Source: Burkholderiales bacterium
Lineage (GTDB): Bacteria; Pseudomonadota; Gammaproteobacteria; Burkholderiales; Nitrosomonadaceae
Assembly: GCA_024235735.1 (NCBI GenBank)
Contig: JACKLU010000007.1
Coordinates: 98,371 to 162,370, forward strand
Reading direction: 5' to 3'
Length of the DNA: 64,000 bases
Below the pieces are notes generated by a model, which was not told the origin of the DNA, searched no databases, and was given only the letters and a program-made list of their open reading frames with translations. Position numbers and translations under genes: made by a program. Every line of letters begins with the position of its first letter. Position 1 is the first letter of the stretch. Below, in pieces: positions 44,342 through 53,614 of this stretch.

Positions 44342-46126
44342 TTATTTTTTCACATAAAGATCGGTAATCGTACCCTCGGCCATTTCAGCGGCGAAGAGAA
44401 CGGTTTCGGACAGTGTTGGGTGCGGATGGATAGTCAAGCTGATGTCTTCCATGTCCACGCCCATTTCAAGTGCGAGTGTCGCTTCTGCAATGAGTTCCCC
44501 GGCATTGACGCCTACGATGCCAGCGCCCAGAATGCGGCGTGTTTTTTTGTCTACGATCAGTTTCGTCAACCCTTCGTCCCGCGCCATTGAAATCGCCCGG
44601 CCGCTCGCTGCCCACGGAAAGCTGGATTTTTCGTATTCAATACCTTTTTGCCTGGCTTCCCGTTCGGTCATGCCCATCCACGCAATTTCGGGGTCGGTGT
44701 AAGCAACCGATGGTATCGTGCGCGCATCAAATACCGCTTTGTGTCCGGCGATAATTTCGGCGGCCAGTTTTCCTTCATAAGCTGCTTTGTGCGCCAGCAT
44801 AGGGTTGCCGATGATGTCGCCAATGGCGAAAATATGCGCGATATTGGTGCGTAATTGCTGGTCGACCTGGATAAAACCTTTTTCGTTGATCTGAATTCCG
44901 ATACTTTCGGCGCCGAGGGTAAATCCATTCGGACGGCGGCCTGTCGCCATCAGGATGCAATCATAGGTTTGCGGGGCGGGCGCGTTGTCGCCTTCGAAGC
45001 TGACCAGAAGGCCGGATTTTTTCGCTTCAACGCGAGTTACCCGGGTTTTCAGATAAATCGCCGCATAACGGTTTTTGATTCTCCGGTAAAGCGGTCTCAC
45101 CAGATCCTCGTCCGCGCCAGGGATAATTTGATCCATGAATTCCACGATACTGATGTTACTGCCCAACGCGGAATAAACGGTTGCCATTTCCAGACCGATA
45201 ATGCCGCCGCCTATGACCAGCATATGTTTGGGTATTTTTTCCAGTTTGAGTGCGCCGGTGGAATCGATAATGCGCGGATCGTCGTAAGGAAGACCCGGAA
45301 TACGCGCGACACTTGAACCCGCAGCGATAATGCAGTGATCAAACGAAACGGTTTGGGTATGTTCGCCGGTTTCCACCTGCATCAAATGTGGTGTGATAAA
45401 TTTTGCTGTCCCCTGCAAAACCTTTACGTTACGTTGTTTTGCGAGCGCCGTTAGACCCTTGGTCAATTTGCTGACCACGGATTCTTTCCATGTCTTCAGT
45501 TTATCCAGTGAAATAGCCGGTTTGCCAAATACAATGCCAAGGCGTTCGGCATCCTCGGCTTCAGTGATTACTTTGGCGGCATGCAGCAGCGCTTTTGATG
45601 GAATGCAGCCGACATTCAGGCAGACGCCGCCCAGCGTACTGTAACGTTCGATCAATATCACCTGTTTGCCGAGATCGGCGGCGCGAAACGCGGCGGTATA
45701 TCCGCCCGGTCCTGCGCCGATCACAACGATATCGGCATGCAGATCGCCGCGCGGAGAATTTTTCTGGCTTATACTTTGATCAACAGTTGTTTTTCCGGCG
45801 GGCTGCGTGGGTGGGTTTTGTCTGGCATGTCCGGAGGATTGTTGAATTTCGGCTGGTGCTTCGGGTTTGGACGTCGTTTCCTGATCAGTCGTTTCCAGTG
45901 TCAGAATCAGCGCGCCTTTGGAGACCTTGTCCCCTACTTTGATCTTGACGGATTTGATCAAACCTGTCTGTGGCGAGGGTACTTCCATTGTGGCCTTGTC
46001 CGTTTCCAGCGTAATCAGCGGCGTTTCTTTTTGCACCGCATCGCCGGGGGATACGAGTACCTCAATCACCGAAACATCGCTGAAATCGCCGATATCCGGT
46101 ACTTTTATATCCATTGTCCGAGTCAT
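44342..46126 (-). CDS. lpdA: Dihydrolipoyl dehydrogenase with N-terminal lipoyl domain
   Basis: E3 subunit of 2-oxoacid dehydrogenase complexes, reoxidising dihydrolipoamide with NAD. From ATG 46126 (MTRTMDIKVPDIGDF) the 594 residues hold a lipoyl domain with the modified K44 in LETDKATMEVP, a linker rich in P, A and Q, the FAD fold VVIGAGPGGYTAAFRAADLG, the redox disulfide GGVCLNVGCIPSK, the NAD fold GGGIIGLEMATVYSALG and the C-terminal HPHPTLSETV histidine. ATG 46114 is an alternative start. The E1 and E2 genes are not nearby, unlike in many betaproteobacteria where they form one operon. Confidence 0.95.
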   Translation of the reverse strand: MTRTMDIKVPDIGDFSDVSVIEVLVSPGDAVQKETPLITLETDKATMEVPSPQTGLIKSVKIKVGDKVSKGALILTLETTDQETTSKPEAPAEIQQSSGHARQNPPTQPAGKTTVDQSISQKNSPRGDLHADIVVIGAGPGGYTAAFRAADLGKQVILIERYSTLGGVCLNVGCIPSKALLHAAKVITEAEDAERLGIVFGKPAISLDKLKTWKESVVSKLTKGLTALAKQRNVKVLQGTAKFITPHLMQVETGEHTQTVSFDHCIIAAGSSVARIPGLPYDDPRIIDSTGALKLEKIPKHMLVIGGGIIGLEMATVYSALGSNISIVEFMDQIIPGADEDLVRPLYRRIKNRYAAIYLKTRVTRVEAKKSGLLVSFEGDNAPAPQTYDCILMATGRRPNGFTLGAESIGIQINEKGFIQVDQQLRTNIAHIFAIGDIIGNPMLAHKAAYEGKLAAEIIAGHKAVFDARTIPSVAYTDPEIAWMGMTEREARQKGIEYEKSSFPWAASGRAISMARDEGLTKLIVDKKTRRILGAGIVGVNAGELIAEATLALEMGVDMEDISLTIHPHPTLSETVLFAAEMAEGTITDLYVKK

Positions 46127-46264
46127 GTCAGGCTGTACCAAGAATGAGTCATGTCAATCATATGAAAACCATTTCCGCTGGATGCATCAAGAAACCTGCC
46201 GTGGTGTCATGTTTTTTGTCTCGCCCTTCACTGGCCGCCGCCTGTTGCGGTTTTTCGAAATGCA

Positions 46265-47530
46265 TCACTGCCTGATCTGACCATCGCCGAGCACAATATA
46301 TTTTTGACTCGTCAAACCTTCCAGTCCTACCGGGCCGCGTGCATGAATTTTGTCGGTGGATATGCCGATTTCAGCGCCGAGACCATATTCGAAGCCATCC
46401 GCAAAGCGCGTGGTGGTGTTGACCATCACCGAACTTGAATCCACTTCGCGCAAAAAGCGGCGTGCGCGCGTGTAATTTTCCGTGACGATCGCATCGGTGT
46501 GCTGAGAGCCGTAACGACTGATATGCTCGATCGCCTGATCCAGATCATCAACAATGCGAATGCTCAGAATCGGCGCGAGATATTCCGTCGCCCAATCTTC
46601 CTCGCTCGCCGGATTCATGGCTGCAATAATCTTGCGGGCAGCTTCGTCGCCACGTAATTCAACGCCTTTGTCGAGGTAAATTTTACCTAGCACAGGCAGA
46701 ATTTTTGCAGCAATCGCCGTATGCACCAACAGCGTTTCCATGGTATTGCAGGTGCCGTAGCGCTGCGTTTTGGCGTTGTCGGCAATGTGAACCGCCTTGT
46801 CGAAATCCGCCTGATCGTCGATGTAAACATGGCAGACGCCATCAAGATGCTTGATCACCGGAACGCGCGCTTCGTTGGCGATGCGTTCGATCAGACTCTT
46901 GCCGCCGCGCGGCACGATCACGTCGACATAATCCTGCATGGTGATCAGTTCGCCGACCGCCGCACGGTCAGTGGTTTCGATGACTTGTATTGCGGATTCA
47001 GGCAGGCCGGCCGCCGTTAGACCTTCGCGCACGCATTGCGCTATTGCCTGATTGCTGTGTATTGCTTCCGAACCGCCACGCAGAATCGCTGCATTGCCTG
47101 CTTTGAGGCATAGTCCGGCGGCGTCGGCGGTTACATTGGGCCGGGCTTCGTAAATGATCCCGATAACACCCAGTGGAACACGCATTTTACCGACCTGTAT
47201 GCCGGACGGACGGAAACTGAGTCCGCTGATTTCACCGACCGGATCGGCAAGCGCGGCGATTTGCAACAGGCCTTCCGCCATATTTGCAATGCCTTTCTGT
47301 GACAGCGCCAGACGATCGATCATGGCGGTTTCCAATCCATTTTCTTTTGCTCGTGCAATATCCTTTTCGTTTGCCGCCAGCAGTGCTTGTTGATCGCGGT
47401 TGATTGCCTCGGCCATGGCAATCAGCGCCTTGTTCTTGTCGGCGGTTTCCGCGCGGGCTATCAGACGGGAAGCCGCGCGTGCTTCACGGCCAACGGATTG
47501 CATGTAACTTTTGATATCAGAAATGCTCAT
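46265..47530 (-). CDS. proA: Gamma-glutamyl phosphate reductase
   Basis: Second step of proline synthesis. The 421-residue NADPH enzyme of the aldehyde dehydrogenase superfamily has the catalytic cysteine in [13 protein letters not shown], plus [27 protein letters not shown] cofactor residues (here [17 protein letters not shown]), SNQAIAQCV and [12 protein letters not shown] at the C-terminus. No proB is next to it. About 110 bp separate it from the flavin monooxygenase stop. Confidence 0.96.
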   Translation of the reverse strand: MSISDIKSYMQSVGREARAASRLIARAETADKNKALIAMAEAINRDQQALLAANEKDIARAKENGLETAMIDRLALSQKGIANMAEGLLQIAALADPVGEISGLSFRPSGIQVGKMRVPLGVIGIIYEARPNVTADAAGLCLKAGNAAILRGGSEAIHSNQAIAQCVREGLTAAGLPESAIQVIETTDRAAVGELITMQDYVDVIVPRGGKSLIERIANEARVPVIKHLDGVCHVYIDDQADFDKAVHIADNAKTQRYGTCNTMETLLVHTAIAAKILPVLGKIYLDKGVELRGDEAARKIIAAMNPASEEDWATEYLAPILSIRIVDDLDQAIEHISRYGSQHTDAIVTENYTRARRFLREVDSSSVMVNTTTRFADGFEYGLGAEIGISTDKIHARGPVGLEGLTSQKYIVLGDGQIRQ

Positions 47531-47640
47531 GGGTGGTGTCTGGGAAAGATGACTGAATGCTTGCCATTATAGTACAAGATACCGGTCGTCGGTTTTTTCA
47601 GGGTCTAAAAGACGTATTGTCAGACGCCGTGCTATGCGTG

Positions 47641-48954
47641 TTATTTCCGGCCGGGGAGTTGATTGATGCAGCTTTGCAGCAGCCGTCGGTAGTTCCAGTG
47701 TTCCACTTCAAGATAATGACGGGTGGATGCCTTGTAGTCGATGCCATTGCCGAGATCAGGGAATGCGCTGGTTTTTCGTCTGCGAAGTGTATCGGCGGCG
47801 TCATTATTGTCGCGAACCGCTGCGGCGAAGCGGGCGGCTGCAAGCATTTGCCAGTGCACCAGTCCGAACTGTCCGCTGTCGGGTTGAATAAGTCCGGCAA
47901 TGAACAGCGAATCGTAGATGGGGTGAAAAATATGGAGGTACAGCCGGGGACGGCCGTCATGCCAGTTCAGATGACGCGCGTCAATAAAGGGAAAACGGAT
48001 CAGATAACCGGTGGCAAACACGATCAGGTCTGCTTCAATAGCGGACTGATCGGTGAAATGCACCGTATTGTCATCGAAGCGGGTGATGTCAGGCTTGGGC
48101 GTAATGTCGCCCTGGCTGACGTAATAAGGCAGCAATGTGTTAATGACCGGATGTGTTTCAAAGAAGCGGTGATCAGGCTGTGGTAGCCCTGTTTTTTCAG
48201 ACCGGCCAACCAGCAGGCGGTGCATGGTGGTTGCCGCAAACCGGCGCAACCAGAGCGGCAGGCGCAGCGCCAGCAATTGTTCGCCCACCTGATCGGCAGG
48301 CCGGCCAAGCAGATATTTGGGCATGTACCAATATCCGCGGCGCGTGCTGTGCCAGGCGCGGTCAGCAAATTGCGCGGCTTCGACCGCAATATCACACCCG
48401 CTGTTTCCACCACCAACGACAAGCACACGGCGGCCGGTAAAGATGTCCGGCCTGCGGTACTCAGCGGAATGCAGCATTTGCCCTGAAAATTTGCCCGGAT
48501 ATTCAGGCCACTTCGGCGCCCAATTGTGCCCGTTGGCAATAACGATCAAATCGAATCGTTTTTTTTCGCCATTGTCCAGCGTCACATGCCATTGCGTGCG
48601 CGCATCATTTTCATGTGCCGGTTCAAGCTGGGTAATGCCGGTGGAAAAGTGAATATGCTCCAGCAGTTTGAAATGTTTTGCATACGCGCGCAGATAGGCG
48701 AGAATCTGGGTATGATGCGGATAATCCGGATAGCCGCGCGGCATCGGAAAATCGGGGAATTCCGTTCCGGGCTTGGAAGAAATGGTATGCGTCGAGCGAT
48801 ACACTTGTGAACAGGGTTTGCCGTAGTTCCAGGTCCCGCCCAGATCATCTTCCCGTTCGTAAACCTGTGTTTCAAAACCCTGATCAATAAAGTGCCGGGC
48901 TGCGGCAAGCCCGGAACTGCCCGCGCCAATCACTGCCACAGTCTGTTTCATCAC
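47641..48954 (-). CDS. Flavin-containing monooxygenase
   Basis: A 437-residue FAD/NADPH enzyme of the FMO/Baeyer-Villiger class. VIGAGSSGLAAARHF (near residue 8) binds FAD, the diagnostic FSGQMLHSAEYRRPD matches the FMO signature F-x-G-x-x-x-H-S-x-x-Y, and VVGGGNSGCDIAVE binds NADPH. LIVFATGYLIRFPFID is the C-terminal ATG motif. Substrates of bacterial members are soft nucleophiles such as trimethylamine, sulfides or ketones; the sequence does not say which. It has no obvious operon partner. Confidence 0.9.
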   Translation of the reverse strand: MMKQTVAVIGAGSSGLAAARHFIDQGFETQVYEREDDLGGTWNYGKPCSQVYRSTHTISSKPGTEFPDFPMPRGYPDYPHHTQILAYLRAYAKHFKLLEHIHFSTGITQLEPAHENDARTQWHVTLDNGEKKRFDLIVIANGHNWAPKWPEYPGKFSGQMLHSAEYRRPDIFTGRRVLVVGGGNSGCDIAVEAAQFADRAWHSTRRGYWYMPKYLLGRPADQVGEQLLALRLPLWLRRFAATTMHRLLVGRSEKTGLPQPDHRFFETHPVINTLLPYYVSQGDITPKPDITRFDDNTVHFTDQSAIEADLIVFATGYLIRFPFIDARHLNWHDGRPRLYLHIFHPIYDSLFIAGLIQPDSGQFGLVHWQMLAAARFAAAVRDNNDAADTLRRRKTSAFPDLGNGIDYKASTRHYLEVEHWNYRRLLQSCINQLPGRK

Positions 48955-49301
48955 ACGCTGCCGGATACGAATTTTTTCTGCTGCTGCATATCTGTAAGCC
49001 CAACATTAAGAGGCAAGTTGAAATGGCTGGAATTTATCAAAGAACAGATGCGCGGTCAAAAGCGCGATAGAAAAAAATGGAAATACCGGCGGACAAGCAA
49101 GGAAAATCCGCGCGCAGATTCAATGCGGAGGGTGTGTTTATGGTCAGACGTGAGAAATTGAACAGGTGCGACCGGTTTGTGGTGAAATGTTTTTGTGTTG
49201 TATGAAAATGGATGATGGGCGGTGCAGGACGGCGATGCGTATGCCATCAAATGCTAAAACCGGCGCCTATCAACAGGAATACAAAAAGGAGATGTTTTAT
49301 T

Positions 49302-49340
49302 ATGAAACTGAGCAAGTTGGAGTCCATGAGTTTGTTTTAA
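49302..49340 (+). other. Twelve-codon reading frame with a strong ribosome site, in a gene-poor gap
   Basis: AAGGAG (49286-49291) precedes ATG 49302 by 10 bases; the frame reads MKLSKLESMSLF and stops. It could be a leader peptide, a truncated gene start or chance. The surrounding 48955-49543 contains no longer convincing gene. Confidence 0.25.
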
Positions 49341-49410
49341 TGAAGTTTTTTATGCACGTTTCGGTTTCATGCGCCGAGACATCGAATATGATGCTGAGAA
49401 ACGAATGAAA

Positions 49411-49440
49411 TGTAGCGCGCAAGTAATTCCGCGCGCTACA
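49411..49440. repeat. Perfect 10-bp GC-rich hairpin
   Basis: TGTAGCGCGC (49411-49420) and GCGCGCTACA (49431-49440) are exact inverted repeats with a 10-nt loop. It lies about 100 bp past the stop of the small minus-strand gene at 49544 and could stop its transcript, although the following T-run is weak. Confidence 0.75.
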
Positions 49441-49543
49441 CTTCAGATTTTGTGAAACCAACAAGTAAGAAGATAGTCTGTTTTACAGCATTTGTTGCCT
49501 TATCGTCATTTCATCAATCCGTATCGAACCGGACTGTTTTAAA

Positions 49544-49621
49544 TTATACGAATGACTCGAGAATCAGGAACATAAGCAGAATGAATACGATTGCGTAATA
49601 AGCGCCAGACAGTTTTTCCAT
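49544..49621 (-). CDS. Candidate 25-residue single-pass membrane protein
   Basis: The frame reads MEKLSGAYYAIVFILLMFLILESFV and stops at TAA. It has one hydrophobic helix from about residue 8 to 22, flanked by charged ends, and GGAGA lies six bases before the ATG (49628-49632). A TACAAT-like -10 sits at 49675-49680 with 22-bp direct repeats where the -35 would be. The size and shape recall small subunits of membrane complexes (CydX, KdpF, AcrZ class), but no family is recognised. The next gene on this strand, the monooxygenase, starts 590 bp on. Confidence 0.6.
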   Translation of the reverse strand: MEKLSGAYYAIVFILLMFLILESFV

Positions 49622-49687
49622 TCGAGTTCTCCAGATAACAATATTAAAGATATGAAACATGTTTTTAAGTTGCCATTGTACAGGAAG

Positions 49688-49739
49688 TTCACAAAAAAAT
49701 AACAAAAACTTCACAAAAAAATCACAAAAACTTTACAAA
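49688..49739. repeat. 22-bp direct repeats, A-rich (2.4 copies)
   Basis: Two 22-bp units beginning TTCACAAAAAAAT at 49688-49709 and 49710-49731 differ at one base, and a third partial unit TTTACAAA follows (49732-49739). On the minus strand they read as repeated TTTTTGTGA boxes, placed just upstream of the candidate small membrane protein gene. The rest of the gap 49622-49947 holds only the ribosome site of metY (GAGGAAG). Confidence 0.9.
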
Positions 49740-49947
49740 TTTTTTATGCTTGATATTCATGTTTCAAATCAATATCTTATTATTCTCAATCTGCTCATGA
49801 CGACGAATGGGAAATCTGATCAACATCAGCAGTTGTACAGCAGAAAATCAGGGCGATCCAAAAACTGTCCGGTTATCCGTTATACTTTCGCCATCACTCG
49901 CGTTTGTCATGACCATAAACACTGATACTGACCAGAGGAAGTGAGCT

Positions 49948-51219
49948 ATGAAACTTGAAACATTAGCGCTGCATGCCGGTTATAGTCCGGATCCCACGAC
50001 CAAAGCCGTTGCGGTTCCGATATACCAGACCACCTCATATGCATTTGATGATGCGCAGCACGGCGCCGATTTGTTCGATCTCAAGGTTGCCGGAAATATT
50101 TATACGCGCATCATGAATCCCACTACGGATGTACTCGAGCAGCGCGTTGCGGCGATGGAAGGCGGTGTCGCCGGACTGGCGGTCGCCTCCGGCATGGCCG
50201 CCATCACCTGTACGATCCAGACGCTCGCAGAAACCGGCGACAATATCGTATCCACCAGCGAGTTATACGGCGGCACCTACAATCTGTTTGCCCATACGCT
50301 TCCCCGGCAGGGCATTGCAGTGCGCTTCGCCAGCAAGGATGATCTTGCGGCCATCGAAGCCCGGATCGACGCACGCACCAAACTCATTTTCTGTGAATCC
50401 ATCGGCAATCCATCCGGTGGCATCGCCGATATCGAGGCGCTCGCTGAAATCGCCCATCGGCATGGTGTTCCGCTGGTGGTCGACAATACCGTGCCAACGC
50501 CGATACTCTGGCGGCCGATCGAGCAGGGCGCGGATATTATCGTGACCGCAGCGACCAAATATATCGGCGGTCACGGCAATTCCATCGGTGGCGTGATCGT
50601 CGACTCGGGCAGGTTCCTGTGGACCGAGCACCAGGAACGCTTTCCGTTGCTCAACACGCCGGATGTTTCCTATCATGGCGTGGTGTATACGGAAGCTTTC
50701 GGCCCCGCCGCCTTTATCGGCCGATGCCGGGTGGTGCCGCTGCGCAATATGGGTGCGGCATTGTCGCCGATGAACGCTTTTCTGCTGCTGCAGGGTCTGG
50801 AAACCCTGGCGCTGCGCATGGAGCGCGTCTGCCGGAATACATTGGCAGTCGCGCAATATCTGCACGAGCATAAAGCGGTATCGTGGGTCAATTATGCGGG
50901 GCTGCCCGGCCACAAGGATCATGCGCTGGCGCGGAAATACATGCAGGGACAGGCTTCGGGCATACTGAGCTTTGGACTCAAGGCAGGCCGCGAAGGGACG
51001 CGGAGTTTCTACGACGCCTTGCAGATATTCCTGCGGCTGGTCAATATCGGTGACTGCAAGTCACTGGCTTCCATTCCCGCGGAAACCACGCACCGTCAGT
51101 TGAACGAAGAAGAATTGAAATCCGCGGGTGTTTCCCCGGAAATGGTGCGGCTGTCGATCGGTATCGAGCATATCGATGATCTGATCGCCGATCTCGATCA
51201 GGCGTTGAGCAAAGCCTGA
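49948..51219 (+). CDS. metY: O-acetylhomoserine sulfhydrylase (aminocarboxypropyltransferase)
   Basis: A 423-residue PLP enzyme of the Cys/Met metabolism class making homocysteine from O-acetylhomoserine and sulfide. MKLETLALHAGYSPDPTTKA and PIYQTTSYAFDDAQHGADLF are typical of MetY. The cofactor lysine is K204 in TAATKYIGGHGNSIGG, and the SGMAAITCTIQTL and RLSIGIEHIDDLIADL segments complete the family. GAGGAAG lies before ATG 49948. The sequence is more GC-rich than the preceding gap. It appears to be monocistronic. Confidence 0.94.
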   Translation: MKLETLALHAGYSPDPTTKAVAVPIYQTTSYAFDDAQHGADLFDLKVAGNIYTRIMNPTTDVLEQRVAAMEGGVAGLAVASGMAAITCTIQTLAETGDNIVSTSELYGGTYNLFAHTLPRQGIAVRFASKDDLAAIEARIDARTKLIFCESIGNPSGGIADIEALAEIAHRHGVPLVVDNTVPTPILWRPIEQGADIIVTAATKYIGGHGNSIGGVIVDSGRFLWTEHQERFPLLNTPDVSYHGVVYTEAFGPAAFIGRCRVVPLRNMGAALSPMNAFLLLQGLETLALRMERVCRNTLAVAQYLHEHKAVSWVNYAGLPGHKDHALARKYMQGQASGILSFGLKAGREGTRSFYDALQIFLRLVNIGDCKSLASIPAETTHRQLNEEELKSAGVSPEMVRLSIGIEHIDDLIADLDQALSKA

Positions 51220-51254
51220 AACTGAAAGGGTGGAATTCGCGCATCGCTAGCCTG

Positions 51255-51641
51255 TTAACGTTGCGGTCTGGACGCGATATAATCGCGCCAGCCGCCATAT
51301 CCGGTGATTTCCGGCTGACCGTCGCATAAAAAGGGTTCCCCTAGAACGCCCAGCACTTCGCGTTGATCGGACAGCAGAATTTTTCCAACGCATAATCCGG
51401 GTGGCTCGGACTGCAAAATTTCGCCCAGCCGTGACAGCGGAATAGACCATATTTCCAGCGCGATTTCGCGCCCGCCCTGATTAAACCGCATCATCGCCGG
51501 ATGCCGGTCGGCGATTGACCACAACCGGTAAACAGGCGCGGTCAAAGCTTCCGCAACAAATACGCCTTCCCGCTCGAGCAGGTTATGGTTTAACTCGAGC
51601 CCGCGCATCAATGTGCCATTCACTGCAAATTCAATTCTCAT
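51255..51641 (-). CDS. Allophanate hydrolase C-terminal domain-like protein
   Basis: A 128-residue protein matching the small C-terminal domain of allophanate hydrolase (AtzF), without the amidase part. From ATG 51641 it reads MRIEFAVNGTLMRGLELN, then TAPVYRLWSIADRHPAMMRF, EPPGLCVGKILLSDQREVLGVLGE and ITGYGGWRDYI, in the order of that domain. The domain has a gamma-glutamylcyclotransferase-like fold. Stand-alone copies are usually annotated as allophanate hydrolase-related. No urea amidolyase gene is nearby. It converges with metY, with 35 bp between stop codons. Confidence 0.8.
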   Translation of the reverse strand: MRIEFAVNGTLMRGLELNHNLLEREGVFVAEALTAPVYRLWSIADRHPAMMRFNQGGREIALEIWSIPLSRLGEILQSEPPGLCVGKILLSDQREVLGVLGEPFLCDGQPEITGYGGWRDYIASRPQR

Positions 51642-51804
51642 AAAACAGTTCCAATGTGATAATAAAATAGCCCGGCGGTTGGCCTGCACTGCGCTTCACT
51701 GAATTGCCCACGCATTCGTCAACATGGAATGCAGCAGGGCGCCGGGCGGTGGCATAACCGAAAATTCTGGTTAAGCCCAAAACAGAATGCGGTAATATAG
51801 CTGC

Positions 51805-52698
51805 ATGGAAAATATTCAGCAAGTTGATAATAATATTGAGAATTTCAGGGCGCTCGATTATCTTTACCAGAGCAGGCTGCTGATCCGCAAAAATAACGCG
51901 ATCAACCGCAGCGCGAAGTCTTTATTCAAGGCAGCGGCCTTGTTCGTCACTGCCGGCATTACGCTGGAAGGCGCCAGACAGGCCGGTTTTATTCAGAAGC
52001 TCGTGGAGAACCAGTTCTCCTTTGCGGCAACGTATATCGATTACGCGGGCTTTGCGGTTTTTCTGACCGGTATTTTCCTTTTTGTCATGGCGCTGGTGAT
52101 TCGCTCGGCGCAAAGGTTATCCAGTCAGTTCGAAACGCTGACGCAACAACTGAGAGAAAAACATCTCGTGTCACTGAAAGCGGTTGATCCCACCCCCGGG
52201 AATCTGGCTCGGATTCGACAGGCGGGCGCGGCAGCGACCGGCGATGACACGTTTATATCGCTCGAAACCCTGCAATGGCTGGCGCAAAAGAACCCGCGCG
52301 CGATCAGCGCCTGGGCGCACAGCAACCCCGGGCAGGCGCAGGATGTCGCGTGCTGCTATGTCGTCGCGCCGCTGACCCGGAACGCCTGCAATAAAATGCT
52401 GAACAGGGAAATCCGGAAAAACAAAGACTTGCTGCCGTCGGATGTGTGCAGCAGCTACAAACGCGCGGCAGGAATCTATATCATCGAAGTGTATGGCGCG
52501 GGACGCCTGTCCAGAGCGGCCGTGCTCTATCTGCTGCGCAGCGACATGATCCACGAAATACTGCGCAGCCGCTCGATCCGCTATCTGTTCGCCCGGCCGG
52601 TCAATGATTTCGGCCTGAAGCAGGTCTCGAAACTCGGCTTTCAACCCATTGGCCCGCATCCGTACGACATGAAGGTGCTGGATTTGTATGCCCGATAG
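51805..52698 (+). CDS. Two-TM membrane protein with acetyltransferase-like C-terminus
   Basis: A 297-residue protein with two membrane segments, about residues 43-62 (LFKAAALFVTAGITLEGARQ) and 78-101 (YIDYAGFAVFLTGIFLFVMALVI). A cytoplasmic domain of about 110 residues follows from residue 180, where CYVVAPLTRNACNKM and the end LFARPVNDFGLKQVSKLGFQPIG resemble the beta-strand and final helix of GNAT acetyltransferases. No acetyl-CoA motif is clear enough to be sure. I do not recognise a family for the whole protein. Neighbours give no functional clue. Confidence 0.7.
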   Translation: MENIQQVDNNIENFRALDYLYQSRLLIRKNNAINRSAKSLFKAAALFVTAGITLEGARQAGFIQKLVENQFSFAATYIDYAGFAVFLTGIFLFVMALVIRSAQRLSSQFETLTQQLREKHLVSLKAVDPTPGNLARIRQAGAAATGDDTFISLETLQWLAQKNPRAISAWAHSNPGQAQDVACCYVVAPLTRNACNKMLNREIRKNKDLLPSDVCSSYKRAAGIYIIEVYGAGRLSRAAVLYLLRSDMIHEILRSRSIRYLFARPVNDFGLKQVSKLGFQPIGPHPYDMKVLDLYAR

Positions 52699-52786
52699 GG
52701 TGAGTGTTTTTGTTGCCGGTTTAATAGGTACTCTCTTTTTTTGCAACAAACGGTTCAGGCCATAATACGTGGCTATCCTCTTTTTG

Positions 52787-53389
52787 TTAGGCTACATAGT
52801 TGGTTATTGCACCGTATACCATGAGCAATACCCCAAACAATTGAATCTTAATGCCTCCGGCAGATACTTCGTCTATTTTTGATTCAAGGTTTCGTAGTGC
52901 GGACTTTGTTTCTTGAATCTGGACACCCATTTCTTTTGACTTACGATCAATTTTCTCATTTATATCTTTGATATCTTGCTCAAGGCAACACCGTATTTCA
53001 TTGATTTGGTCTTGAAGATACTGAATTTTTTCTTCGATACTTTGCGGATTCCGTCCTACAGTAATTCTTGCCTTACAAATAGATGTGGCCTGTGATATAC
53101 CCTGCACCTCAAGGATTATTGGCTTATTGAAGAGTGGAAATTCTTTAAGGTATGTGGTAAGAAGAGCAATCAATGATTTCTGTTTGATAATCCCAATGTT
53201 AGAATCAATTGAATACAGAATAAGCAGACCACCGATTAATTGCGTTAATAGAGAAATGAATTTGTTAATAGCGACAATGTCTTTGGGAAAATTGTCGAGC
53301 AACACAAAATGTATGCAAATCAGTGGCACAAAAACGATTACTGGCCATGCTTTCCAGAACCATTTAATTAAACGAAGAAAGGAGCTCAT
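52787..53389 (-). CDS. Unrecognised membrane protein with coiled coil
   Basis: A 200-residue protein from ATG 53389 (MSSFLRLIKWFWKAW). Two membrane helices near the N-terminus (about 13-32 and 40-58) are followed by a soluble region, a coiled coil at about 105-172 with IEEKIQYLQDQINEIRCCLEQ and KSKEMGVQIQETKSALRNLES, and a final helix IKIQLFGVLLMVYGAITNYV. The gene is distinctly AT-richer than hrpA and metY around it, which may mark acquired DNA. No family recognised. A further start at 53431 would add 14 residues. Confidence 0.65.
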   Translation of the reverse strand: MSSFLRLIKWFWKAWPVIVFVPLICIHFVLLDNFPKDIVAINKFISLLTQLIGGLLILYSIDSNIGIIKQKSLIALLTTYLKEFPLFNKPIILEVQGISQATSICKARITVGRNPQSIEEKIQYLQDQINEIRCCLEQDIKDINEKIDRKSKEMGVQIQETKSALRNLESKIDEVSAGGIKIQLFGVLLMVYGAITNYVA

Positions 53390-53614
53390 GGTTGTGTCGC
53401 CTAGATTTAGATAGCTTGAAAAAAGTAACAACTATTTTGATGAAAATTTTCTTTAAAGAACTGATTTCTAGCAGTATATGTAATACATTCACTTGAATTT
53501 ATAGCAACCTGAAATTTTGCAGATAAACGTTTGATAATTTTAACCTGCCGAATGCGTTTCGACACGGTATGGTTCAACTACAGCAGCATTACTGTTAAAA
53601 AAACCGAAATCCAG

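Noticed and set aside
49166..49408. An 80-codon plus-strand frame in the gene-poor gap
   Set aside because: Codon use and composition look random, no ribosome site at its start, and no recognisable segment.
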